Assembly: GCA_045810625.1 (NCBI GenBank)
Contig: JBJMVQ010000030.1
Span: 62,001 to 126,000 of the forward strand
Source of the DNA: JACQFZ01 sp045810625
Lineage (GTDB): Bacteria; Pseudomonadota; Gammaproteobacteria; Acidiferrobacterales; Sulfurifustaceae
Direction: 5' to 3'
DNA: 64,000 nucleotides
Of the stretch, positions 45,211-54,353 are shown piece after piece. The notes beneath the pieces were generated by a model that was not told where the DNA came from, made no database searches, and was given only the letters and a program-made list of their open reading frames with translations. A program made the translations under genes and the position numbers. Position 1 is the first letter of the stretch, and each line of letters starts with the position of its first letter.

Positions 45211-46455
45211 TCAGCGCCGGCGTACAGCGCGCGGCGCGTCGCTTTGCGCAAGCGCCGTGCCTTCGGCGTTCGTGGTGCGCGTGACCGCCGCGCCGTTCGT
45301 GCGCGCCGCGTAGCGCTGAATGCCGTTCAGGATTCCCTGCGCCAGCTCGCGTTGAAAACGCGGCGAACGCAGCTTTTTCTCTTCGGCCGGATTCGAAATA
45401 AAAGCCGTCTCGATGAGCACCGACGGAATATCGGGCGCCTTGAGCACTGCGAACCCTGCCTGCCGCACCCGGTTGCTGTGGATCGGGCCGACCCGCTTCA
45501 ACTCGCCGAGCAGATCGCCGGCGAACGTGAGGCTGTCCTGCATTGTCTTCGTGTGCGACAGGTCTAGCAGCACTTTGGCGAGCATTTCGTCCTTGTCGTT
45601 CAAGCTGACGCCACCGATGAGGTCGGACGCGTTTTCCCGTTCGGCCAACATGCGCGTGGTCGCGTCGGACGCGCCCTTTTCCGATAGCGCGTAGACCGAC
45701 GACCCGGTCGCCTGCCGGCCGGGCACGGCGTCGGCATGGATTGAGATGAACAAATCCGCGCGCTGCGACCGCGCCTTGTAGAATCGATTGCGCAAACCAA
45801 CGTAGTAGTCGCCGTCGCGGATGAGCATCGCGCGCATTCCCGGCTTTTGATTCACGAGGCGCGCCAGCTCCTTCGCGATCGCGAGCGTGACGTCCTTTTC
45901 GCGCGTCCGATAGCGTCGTCCAAGCGCGCCCGGATCTTCCCCGCCATGGCCCGCGTCGATCGCCACCACCAACAATTTCGGCTTGGTACCCACCGGCGCG
46001 CGCTTCGGCTCGCGCACCGGTTCCGATTCGGGCTTTGCCTCGTCAGTCGCCACCGTTGCCGCATCGGTCAAATCGATGACGAGCCGATGGCCGTACGATC
46101 CGGCCGGGCCCAACACGAAGGTACGCACCTGCGCCGGCGCTTTGAGGTCGAGCACGATGCGCAGCGTGCCGCCGTCGGGCCGGCCGCTGCGTACGGCCGC
46201 AAGCAGCGGACCGCTGGAATCGAGTTCGGGGAGACTGCCGGCGAGCTCGGCGCCGTCGAGATCGATCGCAATGCGATTCGGATCGCTCAGGGTGTAGACG
46301 TGATGTTCGAGCGGACCGCTCAGATCGAAGACCAGACGCGTGTGATCGGGCGCGCGCCATTGCCGCAGGTTCTGCACTGTGACCGCGGCGGAAGCAACGA
46401 GGGGAACGAACCAGAGTGCTGCGATCAGAAACGCGCCAAGCCGCCGGACGCTCAT
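45211..46455 (-). CDS. amiB: N-acetylmuramoyl-L-alanine amidase with AMIN domain
   Basis: A 414-residue secreted amidase: Sec signal peptide (about 1-23, VRRLGAFLIAALWFVPLVASA), AMIN domain (about 24-130), linker, and Amidase_3 domain (about 160-385) with zinc ligands in IDAGHGGEDPGA, the SIHADA motif and the catalytic Glu of LIETAFISN. It splits septal peptidoglycan at cell division. The nnr-tsaE-amidase order is that of E. coli amiB, so I use that symbol, but the AmiB LysM repeats are absent. The ATG at 46455 overlaps the tsaE stop as ATGA. Confidence 0.9.
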   Translation of the reverse strand: MSVRRLGAFLIAALWFVPLVASAAVTVQNLRQWRAPDHTRLVFDLSGPLEHHVYTLSDPNRIAIDLDGAELAGSLPELDSSGPLLAAVRSGRPDGGTLRIVLDLKAPAQVRTFVLGPAGSYGHRLVIDLTDAATVATDEAKPESEPVREPKRAPVGTKPKLLVVAIDAGHGGEDPGALGRRYRTREKDVTLAIAKELARLVNQKPGMRAMLIRDGDYYVGLRNRFYKARSQRADLFISIHADAVPGRQATGSSVYALSEKGASDATTRMLAERENASDLIGGVSLNDKDEMLAKVLLDLSHTKTMQDSLTFAGDLLGELKRVGPIHSNRVRQAGFAVLKAPDIPSVLIETAFISNPAEEKKLRSPRFQRELAQGILNGIQRYAARTNGAAVTRTTNAEGTALAQSDAPRAVRRR

Positions 46456-46913
46456 CGCAGCGCGTCGAGTCCTGCCAAACCTGCTGGAGTGCACGCCCGC
46501 AATCGCACTTCTCGTTCGTGGTTATTGCTTGATTCAATCATAACGTCTAGATCGGGTAACGGCAAAAGCGCGCCCGCACGTTCCGGCCATTCGACCACAC
46601 ACAACGCGTCGGATCTCAGGTAGTCGCGCCAGCCGAGATACTCGATCTCCTCCGGGTCGTTGATGCGATACAAATCGAAGTGGTAGAGCGTGAGACCATC
46701 CACGGTGTACGGCTCGACCAAGGTGAACGTCGGGCTCTTCACCGGCCCGTCGTAGCCGAGTCCGCGGAGCAGACCTCGAACGAGCGTCGTTTTTCCGGCA
46801 CCGAGAGGGCCGCGCACACAAACGAGCTGCAGGCCGCGTACAGCTCCGGCCAGCCGCCGCCCGAGGTTTTCCGTCTCCGCGGCGTTCGCCGTCTTAAAAG
46901 TCAACGTCGCCAT
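46452..46913 (-). CDS. tsaE: tRNA threonylcarbamoyladenosine biosynthesis ATPase TsaE
   Basis: A 153-residue P-loop protein. Walker A GPLGAGKTTLVRGLL (about 35-49), SPTFTLVEPY switch and HFDLYRINDPEEIEYLG; this is the TsaE/YjeE pattern. It supports t6A37 modification of tRNAs with TsaB and TsaD. It overlaps nnr by 20 bp and the amidase by 4 bp. Confidence 0.95.
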   Translation of the reverse strand: MATLTFKTANAAETENLGRRLAGAVRGLQLVCVRGPLGAGKTTLVRGLLRGLGYDGPVKSPTFTLVEPYTVDGLTLYHFDLYRINDPEEIEYLGWRDYLRSDALCVVEWPERAGALLPLPDLDVMIESSNNHEREVRLRACTPAGLAGLDALR

Positions 46914-48390
46914 GCGCGATGCGGTTCAACCCGCGCCGGATGTACGGATAGAGATCGGACGCGAGCATCCCGGCCTCTCCTTCGGCGGCGGCGTTATCGC
47001 CCGCGGCGCCATGCACACACACGCCGAGTCGCGCGGCATCGATCGCCGAGAGCCCCTGCGCGTGCAACGCAGCGATGATGCCGGTCAACACATCGCCGGT
47101 GCCGCCGCTCGCCATGCCTGGGTTACCGCGGTCGCACAACCACGTCGCGTCCGCGTGCGCGACAAGGGTTCCCGCGCCCTTCAACACGCACACGCCGCCG
47201 TAGCGCTCCACGAGGCGTCGCGCCGCCGCGAAGCGGTCGCGTTGAATCGCCTGCGGCGTCGTTTTGAGCAACCGCGCCGCTTCACCCGGATGCGGCGTCA
47301 GAATCCAATCCGGCCGGCGCACCGGCTTCGCCAGCGCGAGCAGATTGAGTGCATCGGCGTCGACAACGAGCGGCAGCCGGCAGTTGAGCGCGGCGCGCCA
47401 CATGGTTCGCGCCCACGCGTCCTTCGACAAACCGGGACCGAGCGCTACGACATTCGCGCGCTCGAAGAGCGGCTCGAGATCCCGCGCGCCGCGCACACCG
47501 AAAGCGAGCAACTCGGGACGTCCGATGTTGATCGACGCCGCGTGCCACGGATGTGTCGCGAGCGTCACGAGACCCGCGCCCGCACGCAACGCCGCTTCGC
47601 CGCAAAGGCGAACCGCGCCCGGCATGCCACGACCACCGCCGATGACGAGCACGTGGCCGAATTTCCCTTTGTTCGCGTTGCGCGGGCGTCGCGGCAGCAG
47701 TCCGCGCAACGTTTGCGTTGCAAGGCGCTGCGCGATCGGCACGACACCTTCGTATACGCTGCCGGGTACGCCGAGGTCGTCGAACAATACTTCGCCGGAG
47801 TGATCGAGACCGTCGGCCGTGCACAATCCCGCTTTCATTCCGATAAACGAAACCGTCAAATGCGCGCGAACCGCGGCGCCCATCACCGCCCCGGTGTCAG
47901 CGTTGATTCCGGACGGAACGTCGACAGCGAGGATCGGGCGACCGCTTTCATTCATCGACTCGATCGCGGCGCACCACTCGCCTTCGACCGGCCGCTCGAG
48001 CCCGGTACCGAGCAACGCGTCGACGACCACGTCGGCTTCACCGAGCGAACCGTCCAACGGGCGCGCTTTAATTCCAGCGTTCTCGCAACGCGCGCGCATT
48101 TGCGCCGCCGTGCCTTGATCGCGCGGGGTGCCAACGGTGAAGACGTGCGTCTCCAGACCCGCTTCTTTCGCCAGCCGGGCGATGACATAGCCGTCGCCGC
48201 CGTTGTTTCCCGCTCCGCATACGATCGCGACGCGGCGCGCATGCGGGAATCGTTCCCGAAGCACGCGAAACGCCGCGACGCCTGCGCGCGCCATCAACTC
48301 CTCCCCGGCAATGCCGTGAACCTCGATCGCGCGGCGATCCAGCTCCCGCACCTGCGCGGCGCTATATAAAGGTATTGGTAGTAACGTCAT
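46894..48390 (-). CDS. nnr: Bifunctional NAD(P)HX epimerase / ADP-dependent dehydratase
   Basis: A 498-residue YjeF protein repairing hydrated NAD(P)H. The N-terminal epimerase (about 1-215) has VCGAGNNGGDGYVIARL and AVDVPSGINADTG. The C-terminal carbohydrate-kinase-fold dehydratase (about 225-498) has VIGGGRGMPGA, TPHPGEAARLL and the NPGMASGGTGDVLTGIIAAL signature. I start it at the ATG at 48390; the upstream open frame is antisense to the transporter gene. Divergent from the AEC gene. Confidence 0.95.
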   Translation of the reverse strand: MTLLPIPLYSAAQVRELDRRAIEVHGIAGEELMARAGVAAFRVLRERFPHARRVAIVCGAGNNGGDGYVIARLAKEAGLETHVFTVGTPRDQGTAAQMRARCENAGIKARPLDGSLGEADVVVDALLGTGLERPVEGEWCAAIESMNESGRPILAVDVPSGINADTGAVMGAAVRAHLTVSFIGMKAGLCTADGLDHSGEVLFDDLGVPGSVYEGVVPIAQRLATQTLRGLLPRRPRNANKGKFGHVLVIGGGRGMPGAVRLCGEAALRAGAGLVTLATHPWHAASINIGRPELLAFGVRGARDLEPLFERANVVALGPGLSKDAWARTMWRAALNCRLPLVVDADALNLLALAKPVRRPDWILTPHPGEAARLLKTTPQAIQRDRFAAARRLVERYGGVCVLKGAGTLVAHADATWLCDRGNPGMASGGTGDVLTGIIAALHAQGLSAIDAARLGVCVHGAAGDNAAAEGEAGMLASDLYPYIRRGLNRIAHGDVDF

Positions 48391-48442
48391 TTTGGCTCGT
48401 AAGTGTAGCTCGCCCCGCCGCAGACCGGGTAAGCTTGCGCCG

Positions 48443-49339
48443 GTGCAGAATGTCCTCGTACTGATTCCCGACTTCGCTCTGATCCTGCTCGGCACGCTGC
48501 TGCAGCGTTGGCGCACGCGCTTCAGCGACAGCTTCTGGAGCGGTCTCGAGCAGTTGATGTTTTACGTGCTGTTCCCGGCGCTCATCTTCAGCGCGCTGAC
48601 CAAGACGCACATCGACTTCGCCGAAACCGGCCCGTTGCTTGGCGCGGCGCTCGTCGCGCTCCTGGTCGGCATGCTGCTCGCCGCCGCGACGCAACCCCTC
48701 TTCGCGCTCGCGCCGATGGCGTTCGCTTCGCGCTTTCAGTGCGCGTTCCGATACAACACGTACATCGGCATCGCCATCGCGGGCAAATTGTACGGCGAGC
48801 CGGGCATCGCGCTCATGGGCGTCGTCTGCGGCGTGATGATACCGCTCATGAACGTGGTCTCGGTGTGGATGCTGGCACGGCACGGCACGTTCAATGTCTG
48901 GCGCGAGCTGGTGCGCAATCCGCTGATCCTCGGCACGATCGCCGGCCTCGTCTGGAACGTCGCGGGTCTCCCCGTCCCCTATCCGGCGCAGCAGTTCCTG
49001 GACCGGCTATCGCAAGCGGCGATTGCGATGGGTCTGCTGGCCGTCGGCGCGGCGCTCAAGTGGCGCCGCTCGGTGCGCGGGCTTTCCTCGGAGGTTTATA
49101 TTCTCGCGATCAAGCTCGTCGCGGTGCCCGCTACGGCGTGGTGGACCGGGCGCTGGCTCGGTCTCGGCGGGCTGTACTTCAACACCGTGGTGTTGTTTGC
49201 CGCGCTGCCGCCGGCATCCGCGGCCTATATACTGACCGTGCGCATGGGCGGTGACGGCCCCGGGGTCGCGTGGCTCATTTCCGTGGGCACGCTCGCGTCC
49301 ATGGTGACACTTTCCGCGTGGATCAGTCAGCTGGGATAG
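48443..49339 (+). CDS. AEC (auxin efflux carrier) family transporter
   Basis: A 298-residue membrane protein with about ten hydrophobic helices in the 5+5 layout of AEC transporters; NTYIGIAIAGKLYGEPGIALMGV and the terminal half with ALPPASAAYILTVRMGGD are typical. Substrate unknown; related carriers move organic anions or malonate-like acids. I chose GTG at 48443 because the helix begins right after; a TTG at 48392 would add 17 basic residues and leave only 1 bp to divergent nnr. It precedes queG by 11 bp. Confidence 0.85.
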   Translation: MQNVLVLIPDFALILLGTLLQRWRTRFSDSFWSGLEQLMFYVLFPALIFSALTKTHIDFAETGPLLGAALVALLVGMLLAAATQPLFALAPMAFASRFQCAFRYNTYIGIAIAGKLYGEPGIALMGVVCGVMIPLMNVVSVWMLARHGTFNVWRELVRNPLILGTIAGLVWNVAGLPVPYPAQQFLDRLSQAAIAMGLLAVGAALKWRRSVRGLSSEVYILAIKLVAVPATAWWTGRWLGLGGLYFNTVVLFAALPPASAAYILTVRMGGDGPGVAWLISVGTLASMVTLSAWISQLG

Positions 49340-49350
49340 CTGCACAATCG

Positions 49351-50418
49351 ATGAGTACGGTTCAGTCTCTCGATCTCCCGCAACTCGCCGAACATATCAA
49401 GCAGTGGGGCCGCGAGCTTGGGTTCCAACAGCTCGGCATCGCCGCGACGACGCTCGATGACGCCGAGGCGCACCTGCTCAACTGGCTGCGCCTGGAGCGG
49501 CACGGCGAAATGCACTACATGGCGGCGCACGGCACACGGCGGAGCCGTCCGGCCGATCTCGTGCCCGGCACGGTGCGCGTGATCAGCGCGCGGCTCGATT
49601 ACTTTGCGCCGGCGGCCGACGCAGAAGCCGTCCTCGCTGATCCCAACTGCGGTTATGTTTCCCGTTACGCCCTCGGTCGCGACTACCATAAAGTGCTGCG
49701 CGGGCGGCTGCGTCGACTTGCGCAGCGTATTGAAGCCGCGATCGGACCGTTCGGTTATCGCGTCTTCAGCGACAGCGCGCCCGTGCTGGAAAAAGCGCTC
49801 GCCGAGCGAGCCGGCCTCGGTTGGATCGGTAAGCACACGAATCTGCTCGCGCGCGACGCCGGCTCGTGGTTCTTCCTCGGCGAGATCTACACCGATCTCC
49901 CGCTCCCCACGGACACGGCCGCGACGAATCACTGCGGCACCTGCCAAGCCTGCATCGACGTTTGTCCGACGCGCGCGATCGTCGCGCCGTATCAGCTCGA
50001 TGCGCGGCGCTGCATTTCGTATCTCACGATCGAGCTGCGCGGCCCGATTCCGGAAGAGTTCCGGCCGCTGCTCGGCAACCGCATCTACGGCTGCGACGAC
50101 TGCCAGCTCGTCTGCCCCTGGAACCGCTTCGCGCGACTCACGCGCGAACCCGATTTCGCGCCGCGCCATGCGCTCGACGCACCGAAGCTCATCGAGCTGT
50201 TCGGCTGGTCGGAAGAGGAATTCCTAAAGCGCACGGAAGGATCGGCCATTCGACGCATCAATCATGAGCAATGGTTGCGCAACATCGCCGTCGCGCTCGG
50301 GAATGCACCGACGAGCGAAGCGGTCGTGCAGGCATTGCGCGGACGGCTCGATCATCCCTCTCCACTCGTGCGCGAGCATGTGACCTGGGCGCTCGCGCGT
50401 CATCGTGAGGTTGCGTAA
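49351..50418 (+). CDS. queG: Epoxyqueuosine reductase
   Basis: A 355-residue cobalamin- and Fe-S-dependent reductase performing the last step of queuosine synthesis. Two 4Fe-4S motifs: HCGTCQACIDVCPTRAI (C-x2-C-x2-C-x3-CP, about 195) and GCDDCQLVCPWN (about 250) with the extra Cys in RRCISYLTIE. A HEAT-like C-terminal tail ends the chain. ATG at 49351. In E. coli queG is divergent from nnr; here an AEC gene has come between them. Confidence 0.94.
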   Translation: MSTVQSLDLPQLAEHIKQWGRELGFQQLGIAATTLDDAEAHLLNWLRLERHGEMHYMAAHGTRRSRPADLVPGTVRVISARLDYFAPAADAEAVLADPNCGYVSRYALGRDYHKVLRGRLRRLAQRIEAAIGPFGYRVFSDSAPVLEKALAERAGLGWIGKHTNLLARDAGSWFFLGEIYTDLPLPTDTAATNHCGTCQACIDVCPTRAIVAPYQLDARRCISYLTIELRGPIPEEFRPLLGNRIYGCDDCQLVCPWNRFARLTREPDFAPRHALDAPKLIELFGWSEEEFLKRTEGSAIRRINHEQWLRNIAVALGNAPTSEAVVQALRGRLDHPSPLVREHVTWALARHREVA

Positions 50419-50486
50419 TCGCGTTATTCATTCGAAACTAAGTTCGCCGCTCTCGACTGCCGTACCAGAATAAAAGAAGGGACGAA

Positions 50487-51986
50487 ATGCATCGCACCAA
50501 CTCGAAGCTTTCTTTCTTACTCCTCGTTCTCATTACACTCACTCTCACCGCGTGCGGCAGCAGTAGCAGTACCAGCAGCTCGGGCGGCGGTGGTGGGGGC
50601 GGCGGTGGCGGAGGAAGCTCCGACACCAAGCCTCCGACGGTTACGGCGGTCGATCCGCCGGACGGCGCAGTGGGTGTAGCAACCGATAAGCCAATCGTTG
50701 CGACCTTCAGCGAGCAGATTAGTAATTCAACGGTCAACACGACCAGCTTCTTTATCGAAGACGATGCGGGCATGCCCGCTGATGGAGCATCAGTAGCGCC
50801 AAGCGGCAGGAAAGCGTTCTTTACGCCCAGCGCCATTACTTTCAAAAAAGGCACGCTCTATCACGCCACGCTCACAACCGGGATTACCGACGTCGCCGGA
50901 AATCACCTTGCTGCCGACAAGACCTGGACCTTCCGCACTCTTGTCGATGAATGGGACGCGACGACAACCAGCTCCGCACCTCTGCCGCGCACGAGCCACA
51001 CGGCCGTCTGGACCGGCGATGAAATGATTATATGGGGCGGCGACACCAGCTCCGGTGTAACCGCCACCGGCGGACGTTACGATCCAGTCGATAACACGTG
51101 GACCGCGACGACCACGACGAACGCACCGTCTGCGCGCACCGATCACACAGCTGTATGGACTGGCAGCAAAATGATCGTCTGGGGTGGAGCGGATGCAGGC
51201 GGCACACCGACGATCACCGGTGCCGTCTACAATCCCGGCACAAGTCCTGGGACAGACACGTGGACCGCGCTCCCAACGACAATGACGGGAGGAAGTGCGC
51301 TTGTCGCTCGCCGCCTCCATACGGCAGTCTGGACCGGCAGCAAGATGATCGTCTGGGGCGGCCTCGCTAGCGGCAACACGCCGACGAACACCGGGACGAT
51401 CTACGATCCGGTAGCGAACACGTGGACGGCACTCCCCACTACGTTCGCTGGCGGAAATGCACTCGCGGCGCGCGTCGGGCATACGGCGATATGGACCGGC
51501 ACGGACATGATCGTCTGGGGCGGCACGATCAGCAGCACCCCGGTGAGCACCGGCGCGCGCTACAGCCTCGCCACGAATCGATGGACATTAATTCAGAATG
51601 CGCCGTTCGGGCGCTCCGGCCATACAGCGATTTGGACCGGCAGCGAGATGATCGTTTGGGGAGGCGCATCCTCCAGCCAGGGCGCGCGCTACAACCCGAC
51701 CACCGACACGTGGACGTCGATCACGACCACCAATGCGCCGCCGGGACGCGTCGGGAATACCGCGATCTGGACCGGAACCGAGATGATCGTGTGGGGCGGC
51801 AACGCGCCATCAAATCAGGGGGCGGCGTACCGGCCGTCGACCAACACCTGGCGCGCGATCACAACGACAGACGCGCCCGTCGCGCGCACCGATCACACCG
51901 CCGTTTGGACCGGCGACGAGATGATCGTCTGGGGCGGTGAAAGCAGCAGCGGGCCGGAGAACAGCGGCGGTCTTTACACGCCGTAA
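50487..51986 (+). CDS. Lipoprotein with Ig-like (Big_5) domain and seven kelch-like repeats
   Basis: A 499-residue secreted lipoprotein. Signal peptide with lipobox LTAC (Cys23); a Ser-rich stretch and eleven glycines (about 32-43) as a flexible tether; a Big_5/SbsA-like domain (about 48-150, KPPTVTAVDPPDGAVGVATD); then seven repeats with the core HTAVWTGxxMIVWGG beginning at about 171, 220, 278, 332, 379, 423 and 470. Seven repeats of 44-58 residues fit a closed seven-bladed propeller. Ligand or enzyme activity unknown. Its neighbours are housekeeping genes, so context gives no role. Confidence 0.88.
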   Translation: MHRTNSKLSFLLLVLITLTLTACGSSSSTSSSGGGGGGGGGGGSSDTKPPTVTAVDPPDGAVGVATDKPIVATFSEQISNSTVNTTSFFIEDDAGMPADGASVAPSGRKAFFTPSAITFKKGTLYHATLTTGITDVAGNHLAADKTWTFRTLVDEWDATTTSSAPLPRTSHTAVWTGDEMIIWGGDTSSGVTATGGRYDPVDNTWTATTTTNAPSARTDHTAVWTGSKMIVWGGADAGGTPTITGAVYNPGTSPGTDTWTALPTTMTGGSALVARRLHTAVWTGSKMIVWGGLASGNTPTNTGTIYDPVANTWTALPTTFAGGNALAARVGHTAIWTGTDMIVWGGTISSTPVSTGARYSLATNRWTLIQNAPFGRSGHTAIWTGSEMIVWGGASSSQGARYNPTTDTWTSITTTNAPPGRVGNTAIWTGTEMIVWGGNAPSNQGAAYRPSTNTWRAITTTDAPVARTDHTAVWTGDEMIVWGGESSSGPENSGGLYTP

Positions 51987-51992
51987 ACGCAG

Positions 51993-52472
51993 CTACTCGA
52001 ACTTCTTGTCCGACACGACGACGCCGTCTTCGTCGGCGTAGAGGTATGCGCCCGGCTTGAACGTCACGCCGGCGAAGCGAACCGGCACGCCGACTTCGCC
52101 GAAGCCGTTCTTGCGCGGCCGGATTGGATTCGTCGCGAGCGCGAAAACACCGATCGGCACGTTGGCGATCTCGGCGGAATCGCGAATACAACCGTACACG
52201 ATCAACCCTTCCCACTGATTCTCTGCCGCCAACTGCGCGATCTTGTCGCCGACCAGCGCGCTGCGCAGGCTGCCGCCGCCATCGACGACGAGCACCTGCC
52301 CCTTGCCGTTCTTCTCCAGCTCCGCGCGCACGAGCTTGTTGTCTTCGTGCACCTTGACGGTCACGATTTTCCCGGCGAACGCCCGCTTCGCTCCGAAACT
52401 GCGGAACAACGGATCGGCGACCTGCAGATCGCGTTCATAGTTGTCGCACAGGTCGGCGGTCTTGATCGGCAT
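51993..52472 (-). CDS. rraA: RraA family protein (RNase E regulator / HMG aldolase-like)
   Basis: A 159-residue RraA/MenG-fold protein. GQVLVVDGGGSLRSALVGDKIAQLA (about 58-82) and VYGCIRDSAEIANVPIGVFA (about 92-111) are family signatures; the GD and RD residues are those that bind metal and substrate in the aldolase members. In E. coli RraA inhibits RNase E; other relatives are 4-hydroxy-4-methyl-2-oxoglutarate aldolases, and sequence does not settle which. Convergent with the kelch lipoprotein, 6 bp apart. Confidence 0.88.
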   Translation of the reverse strand: MPIKTADLCDNYERDLQVADPLFRSFGAKRAFAGKIVTVKVHEDNKLVRAELEKNGKGQVLVVDGGGSLRSALVGDKIAQLAAENQWEGLIVYGCIRDSAEIANVPIGVFALATNPIRPRKNGFGEVGVPVRFAGVTFKPGAYLYADEDGVVVSDKKFE

Positions 52473-52490
52473 GACGACTCCCCTTTCTAT

Positions 52491-53048
52491 TTATCGCAGA
52501 TTCAGAAAATGCTCGCGGTAATACTTGAGCTCGTCGATCGACTCGCGCACGTCGTCAAGTGCGCGATGCGTCGCGCGCTTGATGAAACCGGCGGCGATCT
52601 CCGGACGCCAGCGCATGGCCAGCTCCTTGAGCGTGCTGACATCGAGATTCCGGTAGTGGAACCAGGTCTCGAGCGCCGGCATGGTGCGCGCCAGGAAGCG
52701 GCGGTCCTGGCAGATACTGTTACCACACATCGGCGAGCGCTTCGCCGGCACATAGCGGCTGATGAAGGCGAGCATCTGCTGCTGCGCCTGGGCCTCGGTA
52801 ACGGTTGAGGCCTTCACACGCTCGATCAAACCCGACGCGCCGTGCGTACGCTTGTTCCACTCGTCCATGCCGTCCAGCAGACTGGAGGGCTGGCTGACGG
52901 CGATCACGGGTCCTTCTGCAACGATGTTGAGATTAGCGTCGGTGATGATGACCGCCATCTCGATGATACGATCGGTTTCGGGACTTAACCCCGTCATCTC
53001 CAGGTCAATCCAGATCAGCCCATTGGGATCGAGCGCCGAGGGCGGCAT
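52491..53048 (-). CDS. orn: Oligoribonuclease
   Basis: A 185-residue DEDDh exonuclease that degrades nanoRNA and pGpG. WIDLEMTGL (Asp15, Glu17), PMCGNSICQDRRFL (Asp) and HRALDDVRESI (His, Asp) give the full catalytic set. ATG at 53048, divergent from the M48 peptidase gene by 53 bp, the usual gammaproteobacterial pairing. It is followed 18 bp later by rraA. Confidence 0.97.
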   Translation of the reverse strand: MPPSALDPNGLIWIDLEMTGLSPETDRIIEMAVIITDANLNIVAEGPVIAVSQPSSLLDGMDEWNKRTHGASGLIERVKASTVTEAQAQQQMLAFISRYVPAKRSPMCGNSICQDRRFLARTMPALETWFHYRNLDVSTLKELAMRWRPEIAAGFIKRATHRALDDVRESIDELKYYREHFLNLR

Positions 53049-53101
53049 GTACCAGCTCCGTGCGTTAAACTAGCGAAAACGGAATCATAGCATTAGGCGC
53101 G

Positions 53102-54343
53102 ATGGTTACCTTCACCATACTGTTCCTCGTATTTATGGCCGCGAGCCTCGTCGTGCAGCTTTGGCTCGCGCAACGGCACATCCGCCACGTGCAGAACCGG
53201 CGTGAGCGTGTTCCGAGCGCGTTCGCGACCGACGTGCCCCTCGACGCGCACCGCAAGGCAGCCGACTACACGGTCGCACGCACGCGTCTCGGCCGTTGGG
53301 AGCTCATTTACGGCACGCTGCTGCTGCTCGTCTGGACACTCGGCGGCGGGCTCGATGCGCTCGACAGCGTCTGGCGCCGCGCGTTCGACTCCGAGATCGG
53401 CGTCGGCACCCTGTTCCTGGTGAGCGTGATCGTGGTATCCGCGGTGCTCGATCTTCCGTTCGATCTTTATCGCACGTTCGGCATCGAACGACGCTTCGGC
53501 TTCAATCGCATGTCCCCGGCGCTTTACGCGAGCGATCTCGTGAAGAAGGCGCTGATCGGTCTGCTGCTCGGCGTGCCGCTCATTATCGCGGCCCTATGGC
53601 TGATGCACGCCGCCGGACGTTTTTGGTGGTTCTATCTCTGGATACTCTGGGCGACGTTCAGCGTATTCATGGTCTGGGCCTATCCCACGCTCATTGCCCC
53701 GCTCTTCAACAAATTCAAACCGCTCGGCGAAGAAGGATTGCGCGCGCGGCTGCAGGCGTTGCTCGCCCGCACCGGATTCCGCAGCGAAGGCATTTACGTT
53801 ATCGACAGCTCGCGACGCACGTCGCACGGCAACGCCTATTTCACCGGGTTCGGCCGCAGCAAGCGCATCGTTTTTTTCGACAGCCTGCTGCAGCAGCTCG
53901 CCGAGCCCGAAGTCGAAGCGGTCGTGGCGCACGAGCTCGGGCATTACAAACTGCATCACATTGCGAAGCGAATCGTACTGGTGACGGCGTCGGGTCTCGT
54001 CGGTCTTGCGCTCCTCGGCTGGTTGATCGAGCAACCCTGGTTTTATTTGTCGCTCGGGGTTCATCGTCCGTCGAATCACGCAGCCCTCGCACTCTTTCTC
54101 ATGGTGACACCGGTATTCACCTTTTTCCTGTACCCGCTCTTCGCGCGCGGCTCGCGTCGGCACGAGCACGAAGCGGACGTGTTTGCCGCGGAACAGAGCG
54201 ACGCGCGCGCGCTCATCACCGCGTTGGTGAAGCTCTACAAAGAGAACGCGTCGACGCTAACACCCGATCCCTTGCACTCGGCGTTCTACGATTCGCACCC
54301 GCCGGCGCTCGCACGGATATCGCACCTGCAAGCCCGGAACTGA
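53102..54343 (+). CDS. M48 family (Ste24-like) membrane metallopeptidase
   Basis: A 413-residue integral membrane protease with about six to seven hydrophobic helices. Zinc motif VVAHELGHYKLHH (about 278-290) and the third ligand Glu in RRHEHEADVFAA (about 350). It belongs to the CAAX prenyl protease 1 type; in bacteria the substrates are mostly unknown membrane proteins. It sits divergent from orn as in relatives, but rsgA, which normally follows, is replaced by a cytochrome gene. Confidence 0.92.
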   Translation: MVTFTILFLVFMAASLVVQLWLAQRHIRHVQNRRERVPSAFATDVPLDAHRKAADYTVARTRLGRWELIYGTLLLLVWTLGGGLDALDSVWRRAFDSEIGVGTLFLVSVIVVSAVLDLPFDLYRTFGIERRFGFNRMSPALYASDLVKKALIGLLLGVPLIIAALWLMHAAGRFWWFYLWILWATFSVFMVWAYPTLIAPLFNKFKPLGEEGLRARLQALLARTGFRSEGIYVIDSSRRTSHGNAYFTGFGRSKRIVFFDSLLQQLAEPEVEAVVAHELGHYKLHHIAKRIVLVTASGLVGLALLGWLIEQPWFYLSLGVHRPSNHAALALFLMVTPVFTFFLYPLFARGSRRHEHEADVFAAEQSDARALITALVKLYKENASTLTPDPLHSAFYDSHPPALARISHLQARN

Positions 54344-54353
54344 GAGGCTCATC

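Noticed and set aside
46912..48369. 485-codon frame antisense to nnr
   Set aside because: Shadow of a real gene with both YjeF domains intact; no supporting signal.
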